Origin: Trinickia dinghuensis
GTDB lineage: Bacteria; Pseudomonadota; Gammaproteobacteria; Burkholderiales; Burkholderiaceae
DNA: 64,000 nt
Assembly (NCBI RefSeq): GCF_003367175.1
Contig: NZ_QRGA01000010.1
Span: 186,001 to 250,000, forward strand
Direction: 5' to 3'
Position 1 is the stretch's first letter. Each line of letters starts with the position of its first letter. Made by a program: the position numbers and the translations under genes. A model generated the notes under the pieces. It worked only from the letters and a program-made list of their open reading frames with translations, ran no database searches and was not told the DNA's origin. Below are positions 44,568 to 54,061 of the stretch, in pieces.

Positions 44568-44994
44568 CTGCTCCGTTTTCCCACGGTTTTACTAAGAACT
44601 GCGCAGGCTCTTGTGTCAAGAGTTGATCAGATCCACCAAAGCAAAATAGGGCAGTCGCCGATTTGTCCGTTGCGAGCGTCAATCTGGATATATTTGATGT
44701 AGCCCAAATATGCAGCGACATCAACAATCTACCGCGTTGCTCCGGCCCATGACTCCTCCCGGACATCGAAAATCCATTAACCGTTAACGTCGACCGGCTC
44801 ATTATCAACGGTGAAATAGAAAATCCAAAATCCGGTGAATTTTTTTCACCCTCAATGCTAGAATAACCAAAATCTCTGCCACCAGGACACGGATTGAGCG
44901 CCCAGGCGGCACCGATCGTATGTATTTCGACTGCAACATCCGCCGCCTCGTCGATGAGAAGCGCACATAGAGCCGATTTTGAATAAGGCAACAT
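44536..44994 (-). CDS. Unknown protein near eCIS (152 aa)
   Basis: The ATG at 44994 has GAGGGTG upstream. The sequence (MLPYSKSALCALLIDEAADV, VEIHTIGAAWALNPCPGG) is not recognised. The later part alternates hydrophobic and polar residues as in beta-sandwich proteins (LLMSLHIWATSNISRLTLAT). Its GC content is lower than that of the core genes. It overlaps the next ORF. Confidence 0.6.
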   Translation of the reverse strand: MLPYSKSALCALLIDEAADVAVEIHTIGAAWALNPCPGGRDFGYSSIEGEKNSPDFGFSISPLIMSRSTLTVNGFSMSGRSHGPEQRGRLLMSLHIWATSNISRLTLATDKSATALFCFGGSDQLLTQEPAQFLVKPWENGAGGTPFDWPSA

Positions 44995-45129
44995 ATAGCT
45001 ACACCCTCACAGAATCGATCGCGATCACTCGATTCGAGCGGGAAATCGACGGACCACGAAACATCCGCCGATCTTCGGCTCAAAATAATCAAATGCGTAC
45101 TTATAAATACCATATCGTCCGCACAGCTA

Positions 45130-45687
45130 TTATTTATTGGTCTTCCCCCAAGGCAAAAACACTCCCTGAGAATTACTCGACTTGCTAATTGTTTGCAGAC
45201 AATCATCGTCAGACGAATTACTAATCTGAACGACGCAGCTACTTGTCGCACCAGCGCTCCAATCATAACCAAAAAGATCTACTGTAAACCCACCCGAAGT
45301 TTGATCGGTCACACCATCACTCGACCAAACATAAAATCCCATAATCAAATTAACAGAAGACGAGCCACTGGCCGGAGTAACCAGCATGGAATAATCCAAA
45401 TTAACTGAAGGAATCGAGCTCCCCATAATTTTTATATTCGCCAATTGAGTTCCCGACGGAACATAAAATGCGGGGGCACTGTCCCCGAAGCTACCAAAAT
45501 CACTGGTAAAGTCCAACGGCTTGAGTTTTCCCGAAAAATCAAATAATCCAACTGTAAACGGGGTGGCGCCAGGATTACCATTTGTAAAATTACCAGCACG
45601 CATTCTCATTGTTACAGCACTAGAAGTATTCGACTTTAAATTTACGAAAAATTGCGTTGCGAGATCAAAACTGTCCAAAGCACTCAT
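45130..45687 (-). CDS. Unknown low-GC beta-rich protein near eCIS (185 aa)
   Basis: It starts MSALDSFDLATQFFVNLKSN, with GGGGGC upstream. The sequence is Ser/Thr/Gly/Asp-rich with regularly spaced aromatic residues (VGLFDFSGKLKPLDFTSDFG; LIMGFYVWSSDGVTDQTSGG), suggesting an all-beta fold. It lacks a signal peptide. The markedly AT-rich codons point to recent acquisition. It heads the group of four candidate cargo ORFs. No function can be assigned. Confidence 0.65.
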   Translation of the reverse strand: MSALDSFDLATQFFVNLKSNTSSAVTMRMRAGNFTNGNPGATPFTVGLFDFSGKLKPLDFTSDFGSFGDSAPAFYVPSGTQLANIKIMGSSIPSVNLDYSMLVTPASGSSSVNLIMGFYVWSSDGVTDQTSGGFTVDLFGYDWSAGATSSCVVQISNSSDDDCLQTISKSSNSQGVFLPWGKTNK

Positions 45688-46032
45688 GATGCCCCCATTC
45701 GGTTAGTTTCACGCGCTCCAACAAGATTGAGATCATTATTCTTCGATCGAAATTCAATCGCAACTACACACCCCTGCAGTCTCACGCCTCCAAAACCCTT
45801 CCTTCGATAAAGTTTATCTTTTAATGTCACTTGAAATCATCCAAGTACTTATTATTTTCAAATATTGAAAAAATCACAGATTTCACATTAAAAACGAAAT
45901 AAAAATCAACAAACAAGTTACTTTTCTACTACCATCTCATCATCACAACGAGACGAATCGGATGCACTTTATATTGAAAGCTTTCGCTTAAAGCTATCAG
46001 CGTCACACACACCACCTGACAAAGGAGTGATC
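45688..46032. other. Very AT-rich intergenic region between divergent cargo candidates
   Basis: These 345 bp hold no frame of note. Composition is among the most AT-rich in the window, with A and T tracts around 45830-45930. It probably carries promoters for the two divergent ORFs at 45687 and 46033 and may be bound by H-NS-like silencers. Confidence 0.55.
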
Positions 46033-46503
46033 ATGAGTTCATTGCCATCTGGTTTTTTTATTCAGGCAGAAAACGGCACGTATTTGTCCAATGATCTCGC
46101 ATCGGTGCTTGGCAACGACAGCGCTCAAACCATGAAGCTGATTTCACAAAAGAAGGATTTGTTCAAATTTATAAATACGGGAGTCGGTGGCAAATACGTT
46201 GCATCATTAGGCCTCGATGTCTACCTTCGATGGGATCAAGTGAAGACATGGAAGGGGCCATCTATTGCAATCCGGCCATCTTCGATGAAGTTAAGTTCAG
46301 CGTGGACGAATGTCCCACAAGACGAAAGACAACACTTCATGTTTCGCTATGTGACCGTCGATAACGACCGCGTTTTTCAACTGCAACCCGGTGACAAGCA
46401 CAGTGGCAACTCCGAATACATCAGACGCGTCAATTGGGGACAGCATGACTATGTCGTCGCGCAGACGGAAGATGACGTATTCACGCATTTCATTAAAGCT
46501 TAG
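46033..46503 (+). CDS. Unknown 156-residue protein, possible beta-trefoil
   Basis: ATG 46033 follows AAGGAG; GTG 46027 is in frame but too close to the SD. The sequence (MSSLPSGFFIQAENGTYLSN; FINTGVGGKYVASLGLDVYL; VFQLQPGDKHSGNSEYIRRV) shows repeated short strands with Gly-Lys/Thr-Tyr turns, reminiscent of fascin- or lectin-like trefoils, but this is only an impression. There is no signal peptide. It lies at the right end of the eCIS island, transcribed away from the other cargo candidates. Confidence 0.7.
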   Translation: MSSLPSGFFIQAENGTYLSNDLASVLGNDSAQTMKLISQKKDLFKFINTGVGGKYVASLGLDVYLRWDQVKTWKGPSIAIRPSSMKLSSAWTNVPQDERQHFMFRYVTVDNDRVFQLQPGDKHSGNSEYIRRVNWGQHDYVVAQTEDDVFTHFIKA

Positions 46504-46969
46504 TTCGACGCCACTAATTCGTTAATGCAATTGACAGTGGCTGGGCCAGCGCTAGCGCTCTAACTGACCCAGCGCGTGTAAGTTTTCGTCCAAACTTTCA
46601 GTTCGTTTGTCCTCTCGCTTCCTCTGCTTCGTTGGTTTCGCCGCAATCACCGATAGACGTAGGGCAGGTCTTTTGAACGTGCGAAGCAAATCGCAAGAGG
46701 CGCCTCATCGCCCGTATTTCCACCGCCCACAGCCGATACGCAAAGGTCACCCTATATCTTTCAAAAATATAACAAACAAAGAGGCGCAACGCTCGCAGAC
46801 GCTAATCCTAGGGGTTAGCCCGTATAAGCCGCATCCCCAACCCTGCATCCGCTTACAGACCGCGTACACTTCACCGTACCCACGGGGATTTCCGCCGCCT
46901 TGCACCCCAAGCGCGCGTGTGGGCCGACAACCAGCGCACAAGATCTGGAGCCAGAAGGAGAACCAACAA
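46504..46969. other. Gene-free interval at right edge of eCIS island
   Basis: No coding frame is supported. A 12-bp perfect palindrome AGCGCTAGCGCT occurs at 46548-46559. Composition returns to GC-rich by about 46850, suggesting that the island boundary lies here. No copy of the tRNA-Leu end was noticed. Confidence 0.5.
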
Positions 46970-48202
46970 ATGACTTGGACGAAAGAACAGCGAAACGTCA
47001 CGATCGCGGCGTACCTAGGCTGGACGCTCGACGCCTTCGACTTCTTCCTGATGGTGTTCGTACTCAAGGACATCGCCAGCGAATTCCACACAAAGATCCC
47101 GGAAGTCGCCTTCGCAATCACGATCACCCTGGCCATGCGCCCCATCGGCGCGATCATCTTCGGCCGTTTCGCCGATAGATTCGGCCGTCGCCCCACCCTG
47201 ATGGTCAACGTCGCCATCTACTCCCTGCTCGAGCTCCTCTCCGGCTTCTCGCCAAACCTGGCCACCCTCCTCGTCCTGCGTGCGCTCTTCGGCATCGCCA
47301 TGGGCGGCGAATGGGGCGTCGGGTCCGCGCTGACGATGGAGACGATTCCGGCGAAGTCGCGCGGCATCGTTTCCGGCCTCCTGCAGGCGGGCTACCCCAG
47401 CGGCTATCTGATCGCATCGATCGTCTTCGGCGTGCTCTACCCGTACATCGGCTGGCGCGGCATGTTCTTCGTCGGCGTGGTCCCAGCGCTGCTCGTGCTC
47501 TACATCCGCGGCAACGTGCAGGAATCCCCGGCCTGGAAGGCGATGGAGAAGAAGCAGCACAATCGTGTCGGCCTGCTCGCCTCGATCGGCAAGAATTGGA
47601 CGCTCGCGCTGTACTCGATCATTCTGATGACGGCGTTCAACTTCTTCTCGCACGGCACGCAGGATCTCTATCCGACGTTCCTGCGCGAACAGCATCACTT
47701 CGATCCGCATACGGTGTCGCTGATCGCCATCGTGCTGAATATTGGTGCGATCGTAGGTGGCCTGTTCTTCGGCTCGCTGTCGGAGAAGATCGGCCGCCGC
47801 CGCGCGATCTGTATCGCCGCATTGATCGCCTTGCCAGTGCTGCCCTTGTGGGCCTACTCGAGCGGGGCCGTCATGCTCGCAGTCGGCGCGTTCCTGATGC
47901 AAATCTCCGTGCAAGGCGCCTGGGGTGTCATCCCCGTGCACCTGAACGAGATCTCGCCCGATGAAGTACGCGCGACGTTCCCGGGCCTGGTCTATCAGCT
48001 CGGCAACCTCATCGCCTCTGTGAACGCGACGATGCAAGCGTCCGTGGCCGTCAGTAACGGCAATAACTATGCCTTCGCGATGGCCGTCGTCGCGGGGGTC
48101 GCCGCGGTCGTCATCGCCGTGTTGATTCTGTTCGGTCCGGAGCGACGCGGCATCGACATGACACGTTCCGCGGAACAGGTGGGCGCGTCTTCCACAGCCT
48201 GA
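46970..48202 (+). CDS. MFS transporter, carboxylate/lactate-type
   Basis: The 410-residue, twelve-span protein starts MTWTKEQRNVTIAAYLGWTL, with AGGAGA upstream; an in-frame extension of 121 codons has no coding character. GWTLDAFDFFLMVFVLKDIA and the loop 2-3 motif GRFADRFGRRPTLM place it in the sugar/carboxylate proton symporter group (JEN/SHS, aromatic or short-chain acid carriers). It is followed by a terminator and stands alone. The substrate is not determined. Confidence 0.88.
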   Translation: MTWTKEQRNVTIAAYLGWTLDAFDFFLMVFVLKDIASEFHTKIPEVAFAITITLAMRPIGAIIFGRFADRFGRRPTLMVNVAIYSLLELLSGFSPNLATLLVLRALFGIAMGGEWGVGSALTMETIPAKSRGIVSGLLQAGYPSGYLIASIVFGVLYPYIGWRGMFFVGVVPALLVLYIRGNVQESPAWKAMEKKQHNRVGLLASIGKNWTLALYSIILMTAFNFFSHGTQDLYPTFLREQHHFDPHTVSLIAIVLNIGAIVGGLFFGSLSEKIGRRRAICIAALIALPVLPLWAYSSGAVMLAVGAFLMQISVQGAWGVIPVHLNEISPDEVRATFPGLVYQLGNLIASVNATMQASVAVSNGNNYAFAMAVVAGVAAVVIAVLILFGPERRGIDMTRSAEQVGASSTA

Positions 48203-48223
48203 ACCCGCCCTACAAGCAACAAC

Positions 48224-48263
48224 GAAGAAAGGCGCTGAAGAAACCGATTCCGCGCCTTTCTTC
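48224..48263 (+). terminator. Rho-independent terminator after MFS gene
   Basis: A 12-bp perfect stem GAAGAAAGGCGC / GCGCCTTTCTTC with a 16-nt loop lies 21 bp after the stop, with further T-rich sequence after it. Confidence 0.85.
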
Positions 48264-48301
48264 TTCTCAACTCCCACACTACTCTATCTAGCTCTGCATG
48301 G

Positions 48302-48390
48302 GACCGGAGTAAGTGCTGAAGCACCAACTCCGGTCGACACGTGCTGCACCGCAGCGCGAAGCAGCGCCTGGACTCCCTCTAGAGGAGTCC
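48302..48390. repeat. Two strong inverted repeats upstream of TetR gene
   Basis: GACCGGAGT (48302-48310) pairs with ACTCCGGTC (48327-48335) and encloses an inner GTGC/GCAC stem. Further on, GGACTCC (48370-48376) pairs with GGAGTCC (48384-48390) around CTCTAGA. Neither is followed by a U-run, so structured RNA or protein sites are more likely than terminators. Confidence 0.65.
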
Positions 48391-48509
48391 GTCGATAAAC
48401 AACGCTTGCCGCAATTTCTCTGCGTTTTTATCGTGCTAAAAATAACAAAATTTCAATCAATAACTTGAATCGCTTGTTCGCGGCTGGGCAACCAGCATGG
48501 GAGGCGCAC

Positions 48510-49424
48510 ATGGCAGTTCGTACAACAAGCCGGGGCACCGGCGACACCAAGGCTCGCATTCTGGACGCGGCCGAGGACATCTTCATCGAATGCGGCTACG
48601 AGGCGATGTCGCTGCGCCAGATCACATCGCGCGCCGACGTCAATCTCGCAGCCGTCAACTACCACTTCGGCAGCAAGGAAGCCCTGATTCACGCGATGCT
48701 GTCGCGCCGCCTCGACAAGCTCAACGTCGAGCGGTTGAAGTTGCTCGAACGTTTCAACGCTCAACTCGGCGATCGCCTGACCTGCGAGCATGTGCTCGGC
48801 GCCATGTTCATCCCGGCGCTGCGTCTATCGCGCGACACGCGCGCAGGCGGCCCCGCTTTCCTGCGCTTGCTTGGCCGTGCCTATACGGATCCGTCCGCCT
48901 TCATTCACGATTTTCTGAACGGGCACTACGCGGACGTAGCCGAGCGGTTCTTCGATGCATTTCAGCGTGCACTGCCGCATCTGCCGCGCGAAGAACTCGG
49001 ATGGCGCCTGCACTTCGCGATCGGCGCGCTCTCGGGCGTGCTCGCCGGAGCCGATACCGACAACCTCATCGCCGAATTCTCCAAGGGTCAGGCGATCAGC
49101 GATCTGCATCTGATCGCGCGGCTCGCTTCGCTCATGGTCGCGGCGCTCAAGGCGCCGCTGCCCGATGGGAGCCAGCTCGCCGCCTTCGCAGCGGTGCTCG
49201 GCGATGCGGGCGATAGCTGCGATGTCGCAGCCGGCATCAGCGCATGCGGGCCGCTCGACGCGCCGGCGCATAAGGGCGACGGCCACGACAGCAGCGATGT
49301 CGACAAAACCGACGAACACGAATCGACGCCGCTCATGCCCACCTCCGCGTTGCCGGGAGGTGGCTCGCCTCCTGCGCAACATCAAGAAGGTTCGCGCCCC
49401 GCAGGCTGGGGCGCCCCCCTCTAA
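48510..49424 (+). CDS. TetR-family regulator of fatty-acid degradation (PsrA-like)
   Basis: In this 304-residue protein the N-terminal TetR helix-turn-helix reads ILDAAEDIFIECGYEAMSLR, then ITSRADVNLAAVNYHFGSKE. The ligand domain follows, and an unusual Gly/Ser/His-rich tail of about 70 residues ends the protein. ATG 48510 has GGAGG at 5 nt. It is directly upstream of fadE and fadD on the same strand, the arrangement of PsrA-type acyl-CoA-responsive repressors. The C-terminal tail is longer than usual for the family. Confidence 0.85.
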   Translation: MAVRTTSRGTGDTKARILDAAEDIFIECGYEAMSLRQITSRADVNLAAVNYHFGSKEALIHAMLSRRLDKLNVERLKLLERFNAQLGDRLTCEHVLGAMFIPALRLSRDTRAGGPAFLRLLGRAYTDPSAFIHDFLNGHYADVAERFFDAFQRALPHLPREELGWRLHFAIGALSGVLAGADTDNLIAEFSKGQAISDLHLIARLASLMVAALKAPLPDGSQLAAFAAVLGDAGDSCDVAAGISACGPLDAPAHKGDGHDSSDVDKTDEHESTPLMPTSALPGGGSPPAQHQEGSRPAGWGAPL

Positions 49425-49470
49425 CGGCTAACGACGGACGGCGCGCTCGCGCGCCGCCGGAGGAACAGTC

Positions 49471-52038
49471 ATGGCCTGGCTCGTCGTGGCGCTCGCCGTC
49501 GCGGGCGCAATCTTGATCTTCTTCGAAGCCGCCGCGCTATGGTGGCTCGCCGTCATTTGCGTTTGGTTCGCTTTCGTCGCACTGACCGGCGCCGCGGGCT
49601 GGGCCGGCTGCATCGCGCTCGGCTTAGTACTCGTCGTGCCGGCGTTGATCGTCGCCATTACGCCGCTCCGGCGCGTGCTCGTCAGCAAGCGCATCCTCAC
49701 CCTCTTTCGGCGCGCGTTGCCCGATATGTCGCCGACCGAGCGCGACGCGATCGAAGCGGGCACCGTCTGGTGGGACGCCGAACTCTTCAAGGGACGCCCC
49801 AACTGGGACACGTTGCTCGAGCATGGACCGCCCGTACTGTCGGATGAGGAGCGCGCGTTCGTCGATAACGAGTGCGCGGGCCTCGCCGATCTGACCGACG
49901 ACTGGGAAACGACCGCGCGTTGGCAAGATCTCTCGCCGCAAGCCTGGCAGTACATCAAGCGCCAGGGCTTTCTCGGCATGATCATCGACAAGGAGCACGG
50001 CGGCAAAGGGTTCAGCGCCTACGCACATTCGCAAGTGGTCATGAAGCTTGCGTCACGCTGCTCGGCGGCCACGGTATCGGTCATGGTGCCGAACTCGCTC
50101 GGCCCCGCCGAGTTGCTGCTCCACTACGGTACCGAGGCGCAGAAAGCGCATTACTTGCCGCGTCTCGCGCGCGGCGAGGAAATCCCATGTTTTGCGCTGA
50201 CGAGCCCGTACGCCGGTTCGGATGCGGCCGCGATTCCCGATGTCGGTATGGTCTGCAGAGGCGCTTATGAAGGCCGCGAGACATTGGGGTTTCGCGTAAC
50301 GTGGGACAAGCGCTACATCACGCTGGGTCCAATCGCAACCGTGCTCGGTCTCGCGTTTCGCGTGCGGGACCCCGATCACCTGCTCGGCAGCGACGACGAA
50401 CCCGGCATCACCTGCGCGCTGATTCCCACCTCGCACCCGGGTGTGTCGATCGGCCGCCGTCATTGGCCGCTGAACGCTGTCTTCCAAAACGGTCCGAACT
50501 CGGGCAAAGACGTCTTCATTCCCATCGATTGGGTAATCGGCGGCCCCGCTCAAGTCGGCAACGGCTGGCGCATGCTGATGGAATGCCTCGCGGCCGGCCG
50601 AGCGATTTCGTTGCCGTCGGCCGGTGTCGGCACGGCGAAGCTCGCCGTGCGCGGGACGAGCGCCTATGCCGCGCTGCGCCGCCAGTTCAAGACGCCGATC
50701 GGGAAATTCGAAGGCATCCACGAAGCGCTCGGCCGTATGGGCGGGAATCTCTACGTCATGGATGCCATGCGGCGCCTTTGCGCACAAGCCGTCGATCTCG
50801 GAGAGAAACCGGCTGTGCTGTCGGCGATCGCCAAATATCACGTGACGGAGCGCGCGCGCCATGTCGTCAACGATGCAATGGACATCGCCGGCGGCAAGGG
50901 CATCTGCCTCGGGCCGTCGAATTTTCTCGGGCGCGCCTATCAGCAGGTGCCGATCTCGATCACGGTCGAAGGCGCGAACATCCTCACGCGCTCGCTGATC
51001 ATCTTCGGGCAAGGGTCAATCCGGTGCCATCCGTATCTGCTCAAGGAAATGACGGCCGCTCGCGATGACGACGACGTGCGAGCCTTGATCGCGTTCGATC
51101 ATGCGTTCTTCCGCCATGCCGCGTTTCTCGCATCGAACGCGTTGCGCAGCTTTGTCCATGGCATGACGTGCGGTATGTTTCTGAGAAAGCCCGGCGGGGC
51201 GAGCCCGGTGTTGGCGAATTACTATCGCGCCGTCACGCGCCTCTGCATCGCGTTCGCTTTCGTGGCCGATGTGTCGATGCTGCTGCTAGGCGGCGCGCTC
51301 AAACGAAGAGAACGACTCTCCGCGCGCTTGGGCGACGTGCTTTCGCAACTCGTGCTGATGTCGGCCACGCTCAAGCGCTTCGAGGACGAAGGCGCCCACC
51401 CCGAGGATCTGCCGTTCGTTCGATGGGGCGTCAAAGATGCATTGCTCGCCGCCGAGCACGCGTTCGAGGGGCTCTTCGCGAATTATCCGAATCGATTCGC
51501 GGGGGCGGTCATTCGCGCGCTCGCCTTTCCGCTCGGCGTGCGCCGTCACCGTCCGCCGTCCGACGGGCTAGTCAGCACGATCGCGCTGCTGCTCCAAACG
51601 CCGTGCGGTGCGCGCGAGCGACTGCTCGCCGATTCCTACGTTCCGGGACAGGCCGATTCAAGCGATCCGATCGCCTGCGGCGAGCGCCTGCTCGAGTTGT
51701 GTCAGCAAGTGGCGGAAATCGAGGCGAAGCTGCATGAGGCCGTGCGCGCGGACCGCGCTCGCCCGATGCCCCAAAGTCTGGCAGAGCTGCCGCGCTGGGC
51801 GCATATTGCTCAAGAACGCGGCTGGATCGACCTTCGCGAACGCGATCTTCTGGTTCGATACGCGCGCGACGGCGCCGCCTTGATCAGCGTCGACGACTTT
51901 CCGGCCGACTTCGATCGGTCGGAGGCCCGCCCGGACGACGGTGGCCTCGGCAACGCGCTGCCGCCCGGGGGCGAAGACGCACGACCGGCGGGAAACGCAA
52001 CGTCCGCCGATCTTTCAGCCAACGTCGATCGGCATTGA
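49471..52038 (+). CDS. fadE: Long-chain acyl-CoA dehydrogenase FadE (DUF1974 type)
   Basis: The 855-residue protein has two or three N-terminal membrane spans (AWLVVALAVAGAILIFFEAA; CIALGLVLVVPALIVAI). The acyl-CoA dehydrogenase core includes CFALTSPYAGSDAAAIPD (FAD/substrate loop) and FEGIHEALGRMGGNLYVMDA, and the large FadE-specific C-terminal domain follows. It performs the first oxidation of beta-oxidation at the inner membrane. SD GGAGGA precedes the ATG; a GC-rich hairpin lies just before it. It is transcribed with the TetR gene and fadD. Confidence 0.93.
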   Translation: MAWLVVALAVAGAILIFFEAAALWWLAVICVWFAFVALTGAAGWAGCIALGLVLVVPALIVAITPLRRVLVSKRILTLFRRALPDMSPTERDAIEAGTVWWDAELFKGRPNWDTLLEHGPPVLSDEERAFVDNECAGLADLTDDWETTARWQDLSPQAWQYIKRQGFLGMIIDKEHGGKGFSAYAHSQVVMKLASRCSAATVSVMVPNSLGPAELLLHYGTEAQKAHYLPRLARGEEIPCFALTSPYAGSDAAAIPDVGMVCRGAYEGRETLGFRVTWDKRYITLGPIATVLGLAFRVRDPDHLLGSDDEPGITCALIPTSHPGVSIGRRHWPLNAVFQNGPNSGKDVFIPIDWVIGGPAQVGNGWRMLMECLAAGRAISLPSAGVGTAKLAVRGTSAYAALRRQFKTPIGKFEGIHEALGRMGGNLYVMDAMRRLCAQAVDLGEKPAVLSAIAKYHVTERARHVVNDAMDIAGGKGICLGPSNFLGRAYQQVPISITVEGANILTRSLIIFGQGSIRCHPYLLKEMTAARDDDDVRALIAFDHAFFRHAAFLASNALRSFVHGMTCGMFLRKPGGASPVLANYYRAVTRLCIAFAFVADVSMLLLGGALKRRERLSARLGDVLSQLVLMSATLKRFEDEGAHPEDLPFVRWGVKDALLAAEHAFEGLFANYPNRFAGAVIRALAFPLGVRRHRPPSDGLVSTIALLLQTPCGARERLLADSYVPGQADSSDPIACGERLLELCQQVAEIEAKLHEAVRADRARPMPQSLAELPRWAHIAQERGWIDLRERDLLVRYARDGAALISVDDFPADFDRSEARPDDGGLGNALPPGGEDARPAGNATSADLSANVDRH

Positions 52039-52117
52039 CCGATACGGTCGACATTGATGGCCGCGGCGGCACCACGTCTCGAACGCCGCGGCGATGACAA
52101 CCCAGGGAGAGAACAAC

Positions 52118-54025
52118 ATGGATCAACCCTTTGTCCCGCAGGCTGCATCGGATACATCTCGCGTCATCAGCGGCGAGCCACCTCCTATATGTCGTTCGCC
52201 GAATTCGCCTATTTCGCCCGATTTGCCCGAGGTATCCAACACGCCGGATGCCATTCATGCGCCCAACACCGACGGCATCTGGTACGCCTCCTATCCGCAC
52301 GACGTGCCGCACGAAATCGACGTCGGGCAGTATCAATCGGTCGTTCACTTCTTCGACGAATGCACGTCGACCTTCCGCGGCCGAACTGCTTTTGTCAGCA
52401 TCGGCACCGACATGTCGTACGACACGCTCGCCCGCAAGGCGAAGGCGTTCGCGGCCTACCTGCAGCGCATCGGCATCAAGCGCGGCGATCGCGTCGCCAT
52501 CATGCTGCCGAATACGTTTCAGTACCCGGTTTCGTTGTTTGGTGTCCTAAAGGCTGGGGCCGTCGTCGTCAACGTCAATCCGCTCTATACGCCGCGCGAG
52601 CTCGCGCATCAACTGAAAGACAGCGGCGCCAAAGCGATCGTCGTCTTCGAGAACTTCGCGAAAACGCTCGAGCAGGCGCTGCCGGAGACGGCTATCGAGC
52701 ACATCGTCGTCACCGCGCTCGGCGATCTACTCGGCGAAGGGCTCAATGCCAAAGGGCGCGCGCTCAACTTCGTCGTCAAGCACGTACAGAAGATGGTGCC
52801 GGCCTATCGCCTGCCCAATGCCGTGCGGATGCGCCGTGCGCTTTCGCTGGGCGCACGCTCGCCGCTCACCCCCACGATCCTTTCGCACGATGACCTGGCC
52901 TTTCTGCAGTACACGGGCGGCACGACGGGCGTAGCCAAAGGCGCGATGCTCACGCATCGCAACATCGTCGCCAATCTGCTGCAAGCGAAGGCGTGGGCCG
53001 AAAGCCAGTTGGGCGGCGACATCGAGACGGTGCTCACACCGCTTCCGCTTTATCACATCCTCTCGCTGACGGTTAACGGATTGATTTTCCTCGGGCTGGG
53101 CGGGCGCAACATTCTCATCGCCAATCCGCGCGACATCAAGCGCGTCATGCAGATGCTGCGCCGCCAGACGTTCACGGGCATTCTCGCGATCAATACGCTG
53201 TACAAGGCGTTCCTCGACAACGAGGAGTTCTGCCAACGCGACTTCTCCAATCTGAAGCTCGCGATGGCGGGCGGCATGGCGACGCAGCGTGCCGTTGCCG
53301 ATCGATTCAAGGCTGTCACGGGCAAGCCGATCGTCGAAGGCTATGGGCTGACCGAATGCTCGCCGATCGTGTCGCTGAGTCCCGTCGATCTGAAGCATCT
53401 GCGCGAATTCGACGGCTCGGTCGGCCTGCCCGCCCCCTCGACCGTGGTGCGCTTCCGCAAGGACGACGGTACTTGGGCCGATATCGGCGAGGCCGGGGAG
53501 TTATGCGTGAAGGGCCCGCAAGTCATGAAGGGGTATTGGATGCGGCCCGACGAAACGGCGAAGGTATTGGATGCCGACGGATGGCTCTCGACGGGCGATA
53601 TCGGCATGATGGACTCGGCCGGGTTCATCAAGCTCATCGATCGCAAGAAGGACATGATTCTCGTATCGGGCTTCAACGTCTATCCGAGCGAGATCGAGGA
53701 TGTGATCGCGATGCATTCGGGCGTGAGAGAGGTGGCGGCTATCGGGATTCCCGACGATGCGCAAGGGGAGCGCGTGAAGGTGTTCATCGTGCCGCGCGCG
53801 CCGGGGCTCACGCGCGAAGAGATTCTTCAGCATTGCCGCAAGCACTTGACGGGCTACAAGGTGCCGAGGGTGATCGAGTTTCGCGATGAACTGCCGCAGA
53901 CGAACGTCGGAAAGATTTTGCGGCGGGCGCTGCGGGATGAGGAGTTGGCGAAAATCGGCGCGATGCGTGGCGGGGCCGCGGGGCATAAAGGCATCGCCCC
54001 CGGTGCTACGAAAGCCGCTGGTTGA
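52118..54025 (+). CDS. fadD: Long-chain fatty-acid--CoA ligase
   Basis: The 635-residue adenylate-forming enzyme shows LQYTGGTTGVAKGAMLTHRN (P-loop), VEGYGLTECSPIVSLSP, GWLSTGDIGMMDSAGFIKLI with DRKKDMILVSGFNVYPSEIE, and PQTNVGKILRRALRDEEL carrying the catalytic Lys. It activates fatty acids to acyl-CoA for FadE. ATG 52118 has GGGAGAG upstream; an ATG eight codons earlier is less likely. The first 60 residues form a proline-rich extension not typical of E. coli FadD. Confidence 0.93.
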   Translation: MDQPFVPQAASDTSRVISGEPPPICRSPNSPISPDLPEVSNTPDAIHAPNTDGIWYASYPHDVPHEIDVGQYQSVVHFFDECTSTFRGRTAFVSIGTDMSYDTLARKAKAFAAYLQRIGIKRGDRVAIMLPNTFQYPVSLFGVLKAGAVVVNVNPLYTPRELAHQLKDSGAKAIVVFENFAKTLEQALPETAIEHIVVTALGDLLGEGLNAKGRALNFVVKHVQKMVPAYRLPNAVRMRRALSLGARSPLTPTILSHDDLAFLQYTGGTTGVAKGAMLTHRNIVANLLQAKAWAESQLGGDIETVLTPLPLYHILSLTVNGLIFLGLGGRNILIANPRDIKRVMQMLRRQTFTGILAINTLYKAFLDNEEFCQRDFSNLKLAMAGGMATQRAVADRFKAVTGKPIVEGYGLTECSPIVSLSPVDLKHLREFDGSVGLPAPSTVVRFRKDDGTWADIGEAGELCVKGPQVMKGYWMRPDETAKVLDADGWLSTGDIGMMDSAGFIKLIDRKKDMILVSGFNVYPSEIEDVIAMHSGVREVAAIGIPDDAQGERVKVFIVPRAPGLTREEILQHCRKHLTGYKVPRVIEFRDELPQTNVGKILRRALRDEELAKIGAMRGGAAGHKGIAPGATKAAG

Positions 54026-54061
54026 TTCGTTAGAGCCGCTGTACGCCCACGATCGCAAACG

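Noticed and set aside
22642-46900. att direct repeat of the tRNA-Leu 3' end
   Set aside because: No second copy of the T-arm/acceptor sequence was seen by eye; an exact repeat search would be needed.
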